From positions 11,190 through 75,189 of the forward strand of contig DASZUG010000017.1 in the NCBI GenBank assembly GCA_035547755.1: 64,000 nucleotides of DNA, given 5' to 3'. Origin of the DNA: Mesorhizobium_L sp035547755. GTDB taxonomy: Bacteria > Pseudomonadota > Alphaproteobacteria > Rhizobiales > Rhizobiaceae. Made by a program: the position numbers and the translations under genes. Under the pieces are notes generated by a model. The model saw nothing but the letters and a program-made list of their open reading frames with translations, did no database searches and had not been told where the DNA came from. This document shows positions 17,705 through 26,496 of the stretch, piece after piece (position 1 is the stretch's first letter; each line of letters starts with the position of its first letter).

Positions 17705-17899
17705 GGTCCTCTCCCAAAATGGCCGGACAGGTCCATCCACGCCGATGGCCGCGCCGAGCAGCGCTATTCTATAAGCCCGAAACCCCGATAATCGAGCGGA
17801 TTTTTCGGCGTCTTGAAATGGCTTTATACGGATGCGCATCTATGGCGAGACACGGAATGAGGAGGATAAGCTGAGCAAAACAGGAGTAGGAGAAACGCA

Positions 17900-18655
17900 A
17901 TGGAGAACGCTGGAAACCGGACCGTGCTTATTACAGGCGGTGCATCCGGAATAGGCTTGGCAACCGCGAGAAAGGCCGCGGCTGCGGGTTGGCGTCCCTA
18001 TCTGATCGATCTCGGCCAGGAAGGTCTCGACGCCGCCTGTTCGGAACTCAGCCATGCCGGGGCGCGCGGGATTTTCTGCGACGTCACCAACGAGGATTCG
18101 GTCGAAAATGCGATCCGCGAGGCCGCGGAAGGCCATGATCTGAAGGCCGTGGTCAACAGCGCCGGCATCGGCATGGACAAACCCGCCGTGGAGACGGAAG
18201 TAAGCGAGTTCCGCCGTATCCTCGACGTCAACCTCATAGGATCGTTTATCGTTGCGAGGGCCGCTGCCCGCCATTGGCTCGAGTGCGGCCGTGCGGGCGC
18301 GATCGTGAACATTTCATCGGTTTCGGGATTGTGCGGCAACAAGGGCAGGGTCGCCTATGGCGCATCCAAGGGAGGGGTGAACCTCATGACGCTCGTCATG
18401 GCGACAGAACTTGGCAGGCAAGGCGTCCGCGTCAATGCGGTCGCGCCCGGACCTATCGATACGCCGCTCGCGCGCTCGGTTCACACGACGGACCTGCGCA
18501 AGCAGTGGCATGAGCGTGTGCCGCAAGGCCGCTACGGAACGCCGGAAGAGGTCGCGGATGCCGTGTGCTTCCTGATTTCCGACGCCGCGAGCTACATCAA
18601 CGGGCAAATCCTCTCGGTGGACGGCGGATTCGTCAATGCAGGGCTGGCGGTTTGA
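17900..18655 (+). CDS. SDR-family NAD(P)-dependent oxidoreductase
   Basis: Classical short-chain dehydrogenase. Cofactor motif TGGASGIG at 12-19, NSAG near 86-89 (in place of NNAG), catalytic Asn111, Ser140, Tyr153 and Lys157 (NISSVSG, YGASK), and the C-terminal INGQILSVDGG common to this class. 251 residues, full length. The ribosome binding site AGGAG lies about eight bases upstream. The substrate is unknown. It ends 9 bases before the bolA stop on the other strand, in the place where grxD often lies. Confidence 0.9.
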   Translation: MENAGNRTVLITGGASGIGLATARKAAAAGWRPYLIDLGQEGLDAACSELSHAGARGIFCDVTNEDSVENAIREAAEGHDLKAVVNSAGIGMDKPAVETEVSEFRRILDVNLIGSFIVARAAARHWLECGRAGAIVNISSVSGLCGNKGRVAYGASKGGVNLMTLVMATELGRQGVRVNAVAPGPIDTPLARSVHTTDLRKQWHERVPQGRYGTPEEVADAVCFLISDAASYINGQILSVDGGFVNAGLAV

Positions 18656-18664
18656 CGGCGAAAA

Positions 18665-18898
18665 TCAGTCAGGCGCGCTGGTCTGCAGGGCGAGCGCGTG
18701 AAGCGCGCCGCCCATATTGCCCTTGAGCGCATTATAGACCATCTGGTGCTGCTGCACGCGGCTCTTGCCGCGAAAGCTTTCCGCTACGACCTCCGCGGCG
18801 TAATGGTCGCCATCGCCGGCGAGATCGCGAATCGTCACTTTCGCGTCCGGAATGCCTTCCCTAATCAGCCGTGCAATTTCATTTGCATCCATTGCCAT
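18665..18898 (-). CDS. bolA: BolA-family protein
   Basis: Small stress protein that forms [2Fe-2S]-bridged heterodimers with monothiol glutaredoxins in iron homeostasis. The 77-residue product shows the family fold, with the conserved FRGKSRVQQHQMVYNAL segment (GKSRVQQH carries the invariant histidine). It lies downstream of purL on the same strand, as in most alphaproteobacteria, separated by a two-hairpin repeat. The glutaredoxin gene usually next to it is not here. Confidence 0.92.
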   Translation of the reverse strand: MAMDANEIARLIREGIPDAKVTIRDLAGDGDHYAAEVVAESFRGKSRVQQHQMVYNALKGNMGGALHALALQTSAPD

Positions 18899-18913
18899 GG
18901 CGATACCTCGTTC

Positions 18914-19014
18914 AGAGCATTTCCGTTTTTCTCTGAATCACGGAAATGCTCTATCTCCTTGTTTTTATGCAATTCCGGACGCAGAACCGCTGCACACTTT
19001 TGCTGGAATTGCTC
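18914..19014. repeat. Two-hairpin intergenic repeat between purL and bolA
   Basis: First hairpin: perfect 12-base arms AGAGCATTTCCG / CGGAAATGCTCT at 18914-18925 and 18941-18952. Second: GCAATTCCGG / CTGGAATTGC at 18969-18978 and 19003-19012. The sequence type (GAGCATTTCCG ... GGAATTGCTC) matches a dispersed intergenic repeat that I recall from rhizobial genomes. It reaches into the purL stop codon (19014-19016). Confidence 0.8.
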
Positions 19015-21221
19015 TACCTTTCCATGAAGCGGGGAAACCAGCCCTCATGCGCCGATTTCAGTTCCTGGACCGATATCGCATGCGCGATGCCGAGTTTCAA
19101 TTCCGCGCCGCCCGTCGTCCCGATCCGCGCCAGCGAAATGTCGCAATCGTCGGCACGCGCGCTCAAGGCGGCAATGACATCGCCGGATTGTCGCACGGTC
19201 AAAAGATAGCGTCCCTGGTCTTCGCCGAAGAAGGCAGCGATCGGCGAAAAGCCGGCCGGCGGCGAATCGATCGTCGCGCCGATGCCGGAAGCCATCGCCA
19301 TTTCGGCGAGCGCAACTGCAAGTCCGCCGTCGGAAAGATCGTGAACGGCGGTGGCTGTTCCGTCGCGGATCAGGTTGCGCACGAATTCGCCGACGCGTTT
19401 TTCATGCGCGAGATCGACTGGTGGCGGCAGGCCGTCATTCAGGCCATGGATATTCCGCAAATAGACGGACTGGCCGAGATGCGCTCCCCATTCCGGCGGC
19501 GCGCCGACGAGCAGAATGGCCTCGCCCTCGGCCGCGAATCTGATCCGCGCCATTTTCGACCAGTCGGGGATAAGCCCGACGCCGCCAATGGTCGGTGTTG
19601 GCAAAATGCCCTTGCCATTCGTTTCGTTGTAGAGCGAGACATTGCCCGAGACGATCGGGAAATCGAGTGCGCGGCAGGCCTCGCCGATGCCTTTTATCGC
19701 GGCGACGAATTGGCCCATGATCTCGGGCCGCTCGGGGTTGCCGAAATTGAGATTGTCGGTCGCGGCGAGCGGCTCCGCTCCGGTCGCGGTCAAATTGCGC
19801 CAGCACTCCGCCACCGCCTGCTTGCCGCCTTCATAGGGATCAGCTTCGCAATAGCGCGGCGTCACGTCGGACGAGAAGGCGAGCGCCTTCGTCGGATGAC
19901 CTTCCACACGCACCACGCCGGCATCGCCGCCCGGAACCTGCAGGGAATTCCCCTGGATCAGAGTGTCGTATTGCTCCCACACCCAGCACCGCGAGGAAAG
20001 ATCGGCTGAGCCGACCAGCTTCAGGAGCGCGTCGGCGACGTCCATCTCTGGAACAGCATCGATCGGGCGAGGGGATTTCGGCCGGCTCCAGGGACGGTCA
20101 TATTCAGGCGCCTCATCACCGAGTTCCTTGATCGGCAAATTGGCGACTTCCTCGCCCTTGTGGGAGATGCGAAAGCGCAGATCGTCGGTCGTCTTTCCGA
20201 CGACGGCGAAGTCGAGTCCCCATTTGCGGAAGATCGCCTCCGCCTCGCCCTGCCTTTCCGGATGGAGCACCATCAGCATGCGCTCCTGGCTTTCCGACAG
20301 CATCATTTCGTAGGCCGACATCTCTTCTTCGCGCACTGGCACCTTGTCCAGATCGAGTTCGATGCCGAGATCGCCCTTGGCGCCCATCTCGACCGCCGAG
20401 CAGGTGAGGCCGGCTGCGCCCATATCCTGGATGGCGATGACGGCGCCTGACGCCATCAGTTCGAGACAGGCTTCGAGCAGGCATTTCTCCGTGAAGGGAT
20501 CGCCGACCTGAACGGTCGGGCGCTTCTCCTCGATTTTCTCGTCGAATTCGGCCGACGCCATGGTCGCGCCGCCAACGCCGTCGCGCCCGGTCTTGGCGCC
20601 AAGATAGACGACGGGCAGGCCGACGCCCTCGGCCTTCGAATAGAAGATGGCGTTTGTCTTTGCCAGCCCGGCGGCGAAGGCGTTGACGAGGATGTTGCCG
20701 TTGTAGGACGGATCGAAATTGACCTCGCCGCCCACTACCGGGACGCCGAAGGCGTTGCCGTAGCCGCCGACGCCCGCGACAACGCCCGCCACCAGGTGCC
20801 GCGTCTTCGGATGGTCCGGTTCGCCGAAGCGAAGCGCATTCATGGCCGCAATCGGCCGCGCGCCCATTGTGAAGACGTCACGCAAGATGCCGCCGACGCC
20901 GGTCGCCGCGCCCTGATAGGGCTCGATATAGGAGGGATGGTTGTGGCTCTCCATCTTGAAGACGACGCAATCGCCATCGCCGATATCGACCACGCCGGCA
21001 TTTTCGCCCGGCCCCTGTATGACGCGTGCGCCCTTGGTCGGCAGCGTGCGCAGCCATTTCTTGGAAGACTTGTACGAGCAATGCTCGTTCCACATGGCGG
21101 AGAAGATGCCGAGTTCGGTAAAGCTCGGCTCGCGTCCGATCAGCTTGAGGATGCGCTGATATTCATCCGGCTTCAGCCCATGGGCTTCTATCAAAGCGGG
21201 GGTGATTTCTGTCGGAGCCAT
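19014..21221 (-). CDS. purL: Phosphoribosylformylglycinamidine synthase subunit PurL
   Basis: ATP-dependent FGAM synthase, the large subunit of the three-part PurLQS enzyme, fourth step of purine synthesis. At 735 residues it is the small PurL type that needs PurS and PurQ, both encoded upstream on this strand. Landmarks: MWNEHCSYKSSK near residues 43-54 (catalytic His), MESHNHPSYIEPYQGAATGVGG near 91-112, and the second ATP-grasp-like half from about 420. Glycinamide-type amidation uses ammonia channelled from PurQ. Confidence 0.97.
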   Translation of the reverse strand: MAPTEITPALIEAHGLKPDEYQRILKLIGREPSFTELGIFSAMWNEHCSYKSSKKWLRTLPTKGARVIQGPGENAGVVDIGDGDCVVFKMESHNHPSYIEPYQGAATGVGGILRDVFTMGARPIAAMNALRFGEPDHPKTRHLVAGVVAGVGGYGNAFGVPVVGGEVNFDPSYNGNILVNAFAAGLAKTNAIFYSKAEGVGLPVVYLGAKTGRDGVGGATMASAEFDEKIEEKRPTVQVGDPFTEKCLLEACLELMASGAVIAIQDMGAAGLTCSAVEMGAKGDLGIELDLDKVPVREEEMSAYEMMLSESQERMLMVLHPERQGEAEAIFRKWGLDFAVVGKTTDDLRFRISHKGEEVANLPIKELGDEAPEYDRPWSRPKSPRPIDAVPEMDVADALLKLVGSADLSSRCWVWEQYDTLIQGNSLQVPGGDAGVVRVEGHPTKALAFSSDVTPRYCEADPYEGGKQAVAECWRNLTATGAEPLAATDNLNFGNPERPEIMGQFVAAIKGIGEACRALDFPIVSGNVSLYNETNGKGILPTPTIGGVGLIPDWSKMARIRFAAEGEAILLVGAPPEWGAHLGQSVYLRNIHGLNDGLPPPVDLAHEKRVGEFVRNLIRDGTATAVHDLSDGGLAVALAEMAMASGIGATIDSPPAGFSPIAAFFGEDQGRYLLTVRQSGDVIAALSARADDCDISLARIGTTGGAELKLGIAHAISVQELKSAHEGWFPRFMER

Positions 21222-21284
21222 TAACTATCCAGATCGCGTTCCGTCGCGCCACAGGGCGCTTGAAGCGGGCATCTATCCCTTGCC

Positions 21285-21677
21285 TCAGGCCGTGCAGGCA
21301 TCCGAACCACCGGCCCAGCGCTTGAGGTCGGCCGAAATGCGGCCGCCGGCTGGTCCGCTCAGAAGTGGACCATAGGCAGCCGCCTTGACGGGCTTGCCAT
21401 TGGCCTCGATGACAAGCTTCGGCAGGCCGTGCGCGGCCTTCTTGTCGACGACGAGGATGCGCGGCTTGCCGGCCTGGGTATCGAGTTCGGGGATGACGGC
21501 ATAGCCGACGAAATCCTTGTCCTTCGAACGCGTCCAACAGGTATGCGCGTTGGTGTTTATGCGCTGGAGGAATGCGACAGCCGCCGAATCGGCGCCGGCC
21601 ATGTCCGGCCGGCTCGATTGGCAGGCCGCGAGCGCCGTCAAACATACGGCGAGTGGCAGGACAGATCTTCCGTTCAT
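21285..21677 (-). CDS. Exported lipoprotein of unknown function in the purine operon
   Basis: Signal peptide with a lipobox ending LAAC at about residue 19, so a lipid-anchored envelope protein. The mature part of about 110 residues has no family I recognise; it contains CWTRSKDKDFVGYAVIPELDTQ and a C-terminal cysteine. The ATG overlaps the purQ stop (ATGA), so it is translated with purQ. Its place between purQ and purL is shared with other rhizobia as far as I recall, with no known link to purine synthesis. Confidence 0.8.
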   Translation of the reverse strand: MNGRSVLPLAVCLTALAACQSSRPDMAGADSAAVAFLQRINTNAHTCWTRSKDKDFVGYAVIPELDTQAGKPRILVVDKKAAHGLPKLVIEANGKPVKAAAYGPLLSGPAGGRISADLKRWAGGSDACTA

Positions 21678-22342
21678 GCTGCCTTCCCGACAAGCCCTTC
21701 GAAGAGCGGGCGACCGTCCATGCCGCCATGGGCGGCTTCGATGAGGTTTTCCGGATGCGGCATCAGGCCAAGTACATTGCCTTCCGCGTTGACGATGCCG
21801 GCGATGTCGTTCACCGATCCGTTCGGATTCGTGCCCTCGGCATAGCGGAACACAATTTGGCCCTCGCCCTCCAGCCGCGCCAGCGTTTCGGGATCGGCGA
21901 AATAATTGCCGTCGTGATGCGCCACCGGACAGTCGATGACCTGACCCGGCGCATAGTTGCGTGTGAAGGCGGTATTGGCGTTGGCGATTTCGAGCTTCAC
22001 CCTGCGGCAGACGAACCGGAGCGAGGCATTGCGCATCAGAGCGCCGGGCAAGAGGCCAGCCTCCAGAAGGATCTGGAAGCCGTTACAGACGCCCATCACA
22101 AGAACGCCTTTTTTCGCCTTTTCCGCGACGGCGCGCATGACCGGCATGCGCGCGCCGATGGCGCCGCATCTCAAATAATCGCCGTAGGAGAAGCCGCCGG
22201 GGATCACGATGAGATCGACATCGGGAACTGTCGTGTCGCTTTCCCACACCGTGACGGGCGGCTTGCCCGAAACTTTTGTCAGCGCCGCGATCATATCGCG
22301 GTCACGGTTGAGGCCGGGGAGAAGGACGACAGCGGATTTCAT
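21674..22342 (-). CDS. purQ: Phosphoribosylformylglycinamidine synthase subunit PurQ (glutaminase)
   Basis: Class I glutamine amidotransferase that supplies ammonia to PurL. The nucleophile cysteine is in GVCNGFQIL near residue 87, and the His-x-Glu pair is in LMPHPEN near the C-terminus. The frame opens at 22372, but MKSAVVLLPGLNRD starting at 22342 matches the family, giving 222 residues. Normally it follows purS directly; here two unrelated genes lie between. Confidence 0.96.
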   Translation of the reverse strand: MKSAVVLLPGLNRDRDMIAALTKVSGKPPVTVWESDTTVPDVDLIVIPGGFSYGDYLRCGAIGARMPVMRAVAEKAKKGVLVMGVCNGFQILLEAGLLPGALMRNASLRFVCRRVKLEIANANTAFTRNYAPGQVIDCPVAHHDGNYFADPETLARLEGEGQIVFRYAEGTNPNGSVNDIAGIVNAEGNVLGLMPHPENLIEAAHGGMDGRPLFEGLVGKAA

Positions 22343-22456
22343 GGGCGTTGGCGCTTGTGTGGAGCGGTTCACTTCGCGCTCCTTACCCGAAAGCAGACGG
22401 CTTCGCGAGTCCTATGGGAACTTTACGGCAAAAAGAGCGGGGATTGAGACTGTTGT

Positions 22457-23533
22457 CTATTCCGTGGGGCCGATGGCGGCGGGCTTGATGCCGCTGCCTG
22501 CTGTGCCGGAGATATGAGCCCAGGCTGGCCTTTCAAACAGGAATTCACCGATCTTGAAGCGCTTGATGAGAAGATAAAGCACGACCGGCGCCGCGACAGC
22601 CATGACGAGGACGAGAATGCTGAGTTCGCTCACTCCCGCTATCAATCCGCTCTTCATCGCGATAATGCGCGCGGCCGACATGGGCAGCGTGAAAGCGACA
22701 TAGATGACGAGCGAATGCTCGCCGAGCCAGCGTAGCCACCCGGTGTAGGGCAGTCTCATCAGGAGGCAGCCGAGAACGCACAACGCGACCGCGCCAGCGA
22801 CGGCAAGCGCCAAGTGAAGCGGCGGGAAGGCTGCCAATCCCATACGCATTTCCATCGCAGCCGGATACCCGTTGGGCCAAAATACGAGAAAGGCCTCAGC
22901 GGCAGCCCAGAGCGCAATTCCCGCCCAGGCGAGGGCAGGCGAACGGAGGGCGGCTTCGACAATGCGGAAGACATGGCGTGAAGCGGCATAGCCGAGATAG
23001 AAGAAGAAAAAGTAGGCCGCAAACTGTGTCACTGCATAGATTGGCGACCCGATATGGGCCATTTGCAGGACGGCTGCGAGGACGATCATCAGCCAATGCG
23101 GCAGCTTCGCCTGCCAGGCGAGTTTCGCGACAAGGCTGAATACGGCAAGCATGTAGATGAACCAGAGAACGCCATAGGGTTCGACGACGGCCAGAGCCAT
23201 TCCCGACAGCATCCCGGGCAAGTTGCCGCCGGCGATGCCGACCTTGAGGATATGGTCGATAGCGACCCAAACCGCATAAAAGTAGAGATAGTGCACGATG
23301 CGCCTGTCCGCATAACGGCGCCAGTCGCGCTCGATCACTCGTGACAGAAAGAGACCCGAAATCAGGAAGAATTCCGGCATGCGAAACGGTGCGGCGAAGC
23401 CGATGATGTAATGGAGGACGCCCACGCCGCCGGTATATTCACCGACATTGTAAGCCGCATACATCATCACGACGAGGATGATCGACAGTCCCTTGGCCGC
23501 ATCCACCCAATCGTATCGCTGCTTGTCGCTCAT
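22457..23533 (-). CDS. Membrane acyltransferase (acyltransferase 3/OpgC-like family)
   Basis: Polytopic membrane protein with about ten hydrophobic segments. The start YDWVDAAKGLSIILVVMMYA and FRMPEFFLISGLFLSRV are typical of the acyltransferase-3 superfamily, whose members O-acylate glucans, peptidoglycan or lipopolysaccharide. ATG 23533 (MSDKQRYDW) has GGGAAGAA upstream; ATG 23545 is an alternative. 358 residues. It sits inside the purine operon between the coiled-coil gene and purQ. The substrate is unknown; modification of a surface glycan is an inference from the family. Confidence 0.82.
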   Translation of the reverse strand: MSDKQRYDWVDAAKGLSIILVVMMYAAYNVGEYTGGVGVLHYIIGFAAPFRMPEFFLISGLFLSRVIERDWRRYADRRIVHYLYFYAVWVAIDHILKVGIAGGNLPGMLSGMALAVVEPYGVLWFIYMLAVFSLVAKLAWQAKLPHWLMIVLAAVLQMAHIGSPIYAVTQFAAYFFFFYLGYAASRHVFRIVEAALRSPALAWAGIALWAAAEAFLVFWPNGYPAAMEMRMGLAAFPPLHLALAVAGAVALCVLGCLLMRLPYTGWLRWLGEHSLVIYVAFTLPMSAARIIAMKSGLIAGVSELSILVLVMAVAAPVVLYLLIKRFKIGEFLFERPAWAHISGTAGSGIKPAAIGPTE

Positions 23534-23666
23534 TTCTTCCCGCATCGGCGCTGTTTGCGAGGAATAGTAGCGAACAGGCGAGCGGACCGCGTTAAGCGGA
23601 AAGGTTAAGATGAAACAATCCGGCCGCTTGGTTAATCGCGATGGGCTTGAAGAGCGCCGCGGTCGC

Positions 23667-23924
23667 CTATGATTGCGGATCGAACGCCTTTTGCGCTTCG
23701 GCCAATTCACGCAATTCGAGGCGGCGCTCGATGCGGTCGAGCCGTTCCTCATGCCTGGCCAGCACGGCGTAGATATTCGATATGTCAGTCTGGATGGAAA
23801 TCATATGTCCACGCATGGCGTTGTGGCCTTGGCGGAGTTCATCAATTCCGGCCTCGATCTTATCAAGGCGGAACTGGATATTCTTCAGTACCTCATAAAT
23901 CAAATCGTTGGAAATGTCGGCCAT
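23667..23924 (-). CDS. Small coiled-coil protein downstream of purS
   Basis: The 85-residue product is predicted to be nearly all helix with heptad spacing: ISNDLIYEVLKNIQFRLDKIEAGI and later IYAVLARHEERLDRIERRLELREL. No signal peptide or membrane segment. I do not recognise a named family; similar short coiled-coil proteins (HEERLDRIERRLEL) are common in rhizobia and in phage-derived or toxin-antitoxin-like settings. It starts 19 bases after the purS stop and is likely co-transcribed with it. Confidence 0.72.
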   Translation of the reverse strand: MADISNDLIYEVLKNIQFRLDKIEAGIDELRQGHNAMRGHMISIQTDISNIYAVLARHEERLDRIERRLELRELAEAQKAFDPQS

Positions 23925-23943
23925 CAGCGACTGTCCCGCAACT

Positions 23944-24186
23944 TCAGGTAAGCGCTATAGCATAGTCCTCAATCACCGTATTCGCCAGAAGCTTCTCGCA
24001 CATAGCCTTCAGTTCGGCCTCCGCCTTCGCCTTGTCCGAGCCTTCCAGTTCCACATCGAAGACCTTGCCCTGACGCACGGAACCGACGCCACCGAAGCCG
24101 AGGCCGGACAGCGCATGCTCGATGGCTTTTCCCTGCGGATCGAGCACGCCGTTCTTGAGCGTGACGGTAACGCGGGCCTTGATCAC
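23944..24186 (-). CDS. purS: Phosphoribosylformylglycinamidine synthase subunit PurS
   Basis: Small bridging subunit that joins PurQ and PurL. The 80-residue product has the family pattern: VTLKNGVLDPQGKAIEHALSGLGF at 7-30 and VRQGKVFDVELEG, ending CEKLLANTVIEDYAIAL. Directly downstream of purC (22-base gap) as usual. Confidence 0.95.
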   Translation of the reverse strand: MIKARVTVTLKNGVLDPQGKAIEHALSGLGFGGVGSVRQGKVFDVELEGSDKAKAEAELKAMCEKLLANTVIEDYAIALT

Positions 24187-24208
24187 CGTGGTGCTCCTTC
24201 CGGCCCGG

Positions 24209-25000
24209 TCAGTGCGGCTTGCCGCGGCTGCGCGCGCTCGAGACGAGGATCGGTCCGGTCGGGCGCGGCGGCTCGTTCTCGTTCATGATGCCGAGCCGGC
24301 GCGCCACTTCCTGATAGGCCTCGACCAGACCGCCCATGTCGCGGCGAAAGCGGTCCTTGTCGAGCTTGTCCTGGGTGTTGATGTCCCACAACCGGCAGGA
24401 ATCGGGCGAGATTTCATCGGCGACGACGATGCGCATCATCTCGCCTTCGTAGAGGCGGCCGCATTCCATCTTGAAATCGACCAGCTGGATGCCGACGCCG
24501 AGGAAAAGCCCGGAAAGGAAATCGTTGACGCGGATGGCCAGCGCCATCACGTCGTCGATCTCCTGGGGCGAGGCCCAGCCGAAAGCCGTGATGTGTTCTT
24601 CCGATACCATCGGATCGTCGAGCTGGTCGGCCTTGTAATAGAATTCGATGATCGAGCGCGGAAGCACCGTGCCTTCCTCGATGCCGAGCCGCTTTGACAG
24701 CGAGCCCGCCGCGATGTTTCGCACCACCACTTCGAGCGGGATGATCTCGACTTCCTTGATCAGCTGTTCGCGCATGTTGAGCCGGCGGATGAAATGGGTC
24801 GGAATGCCCATCCGGTTGAGATGCGTGAAAATGTGCTCAGAAATCCGGTTGTTTAGCACGCCTTTGCCGTCGATGACCTCGTGCTTTTTCTTGTTGAAGG
24901 CGGTGGCATCATCCTTGAAGAATTGGATCAGCGTGCCCGGCTCCGGACCTTCATAGAGGATCTTGGCCTTGCCTTCATAAATGCGCCGGCGACGATTCAT
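24209..25000 (-). CDS. purC: SAICAR synthase (PurC)
   Basis: Joins CAIR and aspartate with ATP to give SAICAR in purine synthesis. The start MNRRRRIYEGKAKILYEGPEPGTL at 25000 matches the family; the frame upstream to 25114 is not coding-like. Signature segments: KAKILYEG, FNKKKHEVIDGKGVLNNRISEHIF, and VEIIPLEVVVRNIAAGS. 263 residues, normal for the alphaproteobacterial type. Heads the purC-purS part of the operon. Confidence 0.96.
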   Translation of the reverse strand: MNRRRRIYEGKAKILYEGPEPGTLIQFFKDDATAFNKKKHEVIDGKGVLNNRISEHIFTHLNRMGIPTHFIRRLNMREQLIKEVEIIPLEVVVRNIAAGSLSKRLGIEEGTVLPRSIIEFYYKADQLDDPMVSEEHITAFGWASPQEIDDVMALAIRVNDFLSGLFLGVGIQLVDFKMECGRLYEGEMMRIVVADEISPDSCRLWDINTQDKLDKDRFRRDMGGLVEAYQEVARRLGIMNENEPPRPTGPILVSSARSRGKPH

Positions 25001-25267
25001 GTATTGTTTTCTCTGGTTTGCAGGACGGAATTCAAGCAACCGGTCCTTTGGAAACGCGCCACTTGCGTGCCGCGGCGGGGTTTCAAAGCCGGTCTCTAGC
25101 GCAATCGCCGCCATTGCTCAATGTTCATTTCCTCTCATCAACCGCTTTCAAGGCCACGATCGGAGCCGACGAACCCAAGAAGCGTATTGGTTTTGCCATC
25201 TTGATCCCCATATAGGGGCGGCCCTAGGCCGTATGAGACGGCCTTATTCTGGCGTCGGAGGAACGAT

Positions 25268-25588
25268 ATGGCGGAAATGGACGATCGCGAGCGTGGTTTC
25301 GAGCGGAAATTCGCTTTCGACGAGGAACTCCGGTTCAAGGCGACCGCACGGCGCAACAAGCTTTTCGGCCTCTGGGCTGCGAACCAGATCGGCAAGAGCG
25401 GTTCGGATGCCGACGCCTATGCCAGGGAAGTCGTCATTGCCGATCTTTCCGAGGCCGGGGACCAGGATGTCATCCGCAAGGTTCTCGGCGATTTCAAGGC
25501 CGCCGGCGTTGCCTCGGACGAGGGTCAGTTGAAACTGCGCCTGATCGATTTGATGGCCCAGGCGATCAAGCAGGTCGAGCAGGGCTGA
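25268..25588 (+). CDS. F1F0-ATPase zeta subunit (DUF1476), ATPase inhibitor
   Basis: Four-helix protein known from Paracoccus denitrificans as the zeta subunit that blocks ATP hydrolysis by F-ATPase. The 106-residue product has the conserved FERKFAFDEELRFKATARRNKLFGLWAA stretch (residues 11-38), whose N-terminal part is the inhibitory segment. In rhizobia it is often a free-living regulator with weak inhibition. Start supported by GGAGGAACGAT. It lies divergent from purC, as is common in alphaproteobacteria. Confidence 0.9.
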   Translation: MAEMDDRERGFERKFAFDEELRFKATARRNKLFGLWAANQIGKSGSDADAYAREVVIADLSEAGDQDVIRKVLGDFKAAGVASDEGQLKLRLIDLMAQAIKQVEQG

Positions 25589-25698
25589 AAAGGATCACTC
25601 GTCGGAGGCTGGCGCATACTTTCCCGACACCCAGGCCTTTTGCGCCGCTGTTGCTTCTGATTGAATGCCTTCCGACTTCAACGATTGGCGGAATCGGG

Positions 25699-26478
25699 AT
25701 GGCAATGAAACTTATAGAACGCCTGAAACGCGGTGAAACCCTTTTCACGGCGTGGTCCGGTATTCCGGATTCGATCACGGTCGAGACGGTCGCCCGCACC
25801 GATTTCGATGCAGTGACGCTCGACATGCAGCACGGCGCCCATCATGAAGACAGCGCGGCGCGCGGCATACCCGCCATTCTCGCGGCGGAAAAACATGCGG
25901 TCCTTCGAATTCCCGTGGGGCGGTTTGACATGGCGAGCCGCGCGCTCGATTTCGGCGCCGAAGCGGTCATCGCGCCGATGATCAATTCCGCCGACGACGC
26001 CCGGCAATTTGCTGCCGCGATGAAATATCCGCCGCTCGGCGAGCGTTCCTGGGGACCGACCTTTGGCATGCCGCGGCGGCACAAGATCCCCGATCACAAG
26101 ATATGGCTCGGCAATTCCAACGCCGAAACGCTGTCCTTCGCGATGATCGAGACGCGCCGTGCGCTGGATGCGCTCGAAGACATTCTCGAAGTGCCCGGTA
26201 TCGATGCGGTTTTCGTCGGCCCAAGCGACTTTTCCATCGCCTGGACGAACGGACGGGAATTGAACACGACGCTCGAGGACATGATGCCCGCCATCGCCCA
26301 TATCGCCGAGCGCGCCGCGGCCGCCGGCAAGATCGCCGGCATCTTTTCCACGGATCCCGGCTTTGCCGGGCGTTTCGTCTCGATGGGATACCGGTTCGTC
26401 GCGATGGGAGGGGAGGCCTCCTATATGGCCATCGGCGCGAAGGACCTCATCGGCAAAGCGCGCGCATCGATCAAGTAA
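25699..26478 (+). CDS. HpcH/HpaI-family aldolase
   Basis: Metal-dependent class II aldolase family that splits 2-keto-3-deoxy or 4-hydroxy-2-keto acids to pyruvate plus an aldehyde. Motifs seen: FDAVTLDMQHG with the catalytic His near 46, metal-binding Glu in SFAMIETRRAL, and Asp in VFVGPSDFSIAW. In-frame ATGs at 25699 and 25705 are both plausible; the longer open frame to 25651 does not match the family. 259 residues. The substrate and pathway are not shown by the neighbours. Confidence 0.88.
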   Translation: MAMKLIERLKRGETLFTAWSGIPDSITVETVARTDFDAVTLDMQHGAHHEDSAARGIPAILAAEKHAVLRIPVGRFDMASRALDFGAEAVIAPMINSADDARQFAAAMKYPPLGERSWGPTFGMPRRHKIPDHKIWLGNSNAETLSFAMIETRRALDALEDILEVPGIDAVFVGPSDFSIAWTNGRELNTTLEDMMPAIAHIAERAAAAGKIAGIFSTDPGFAGRFVSMGYRFVAMGGEASYMAIGAKDLIGKARASIK

Positions 26479-26496
26479 ATTCGATCGGGGAATTGC

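Noticed and set aside
23590..23650. TTAA repeats upstream of the acyltransferase as a CtrA site
   Set aside because: The spacing is nine bases between TTAA half-sites instead of seven, and no extended consensus is visible.
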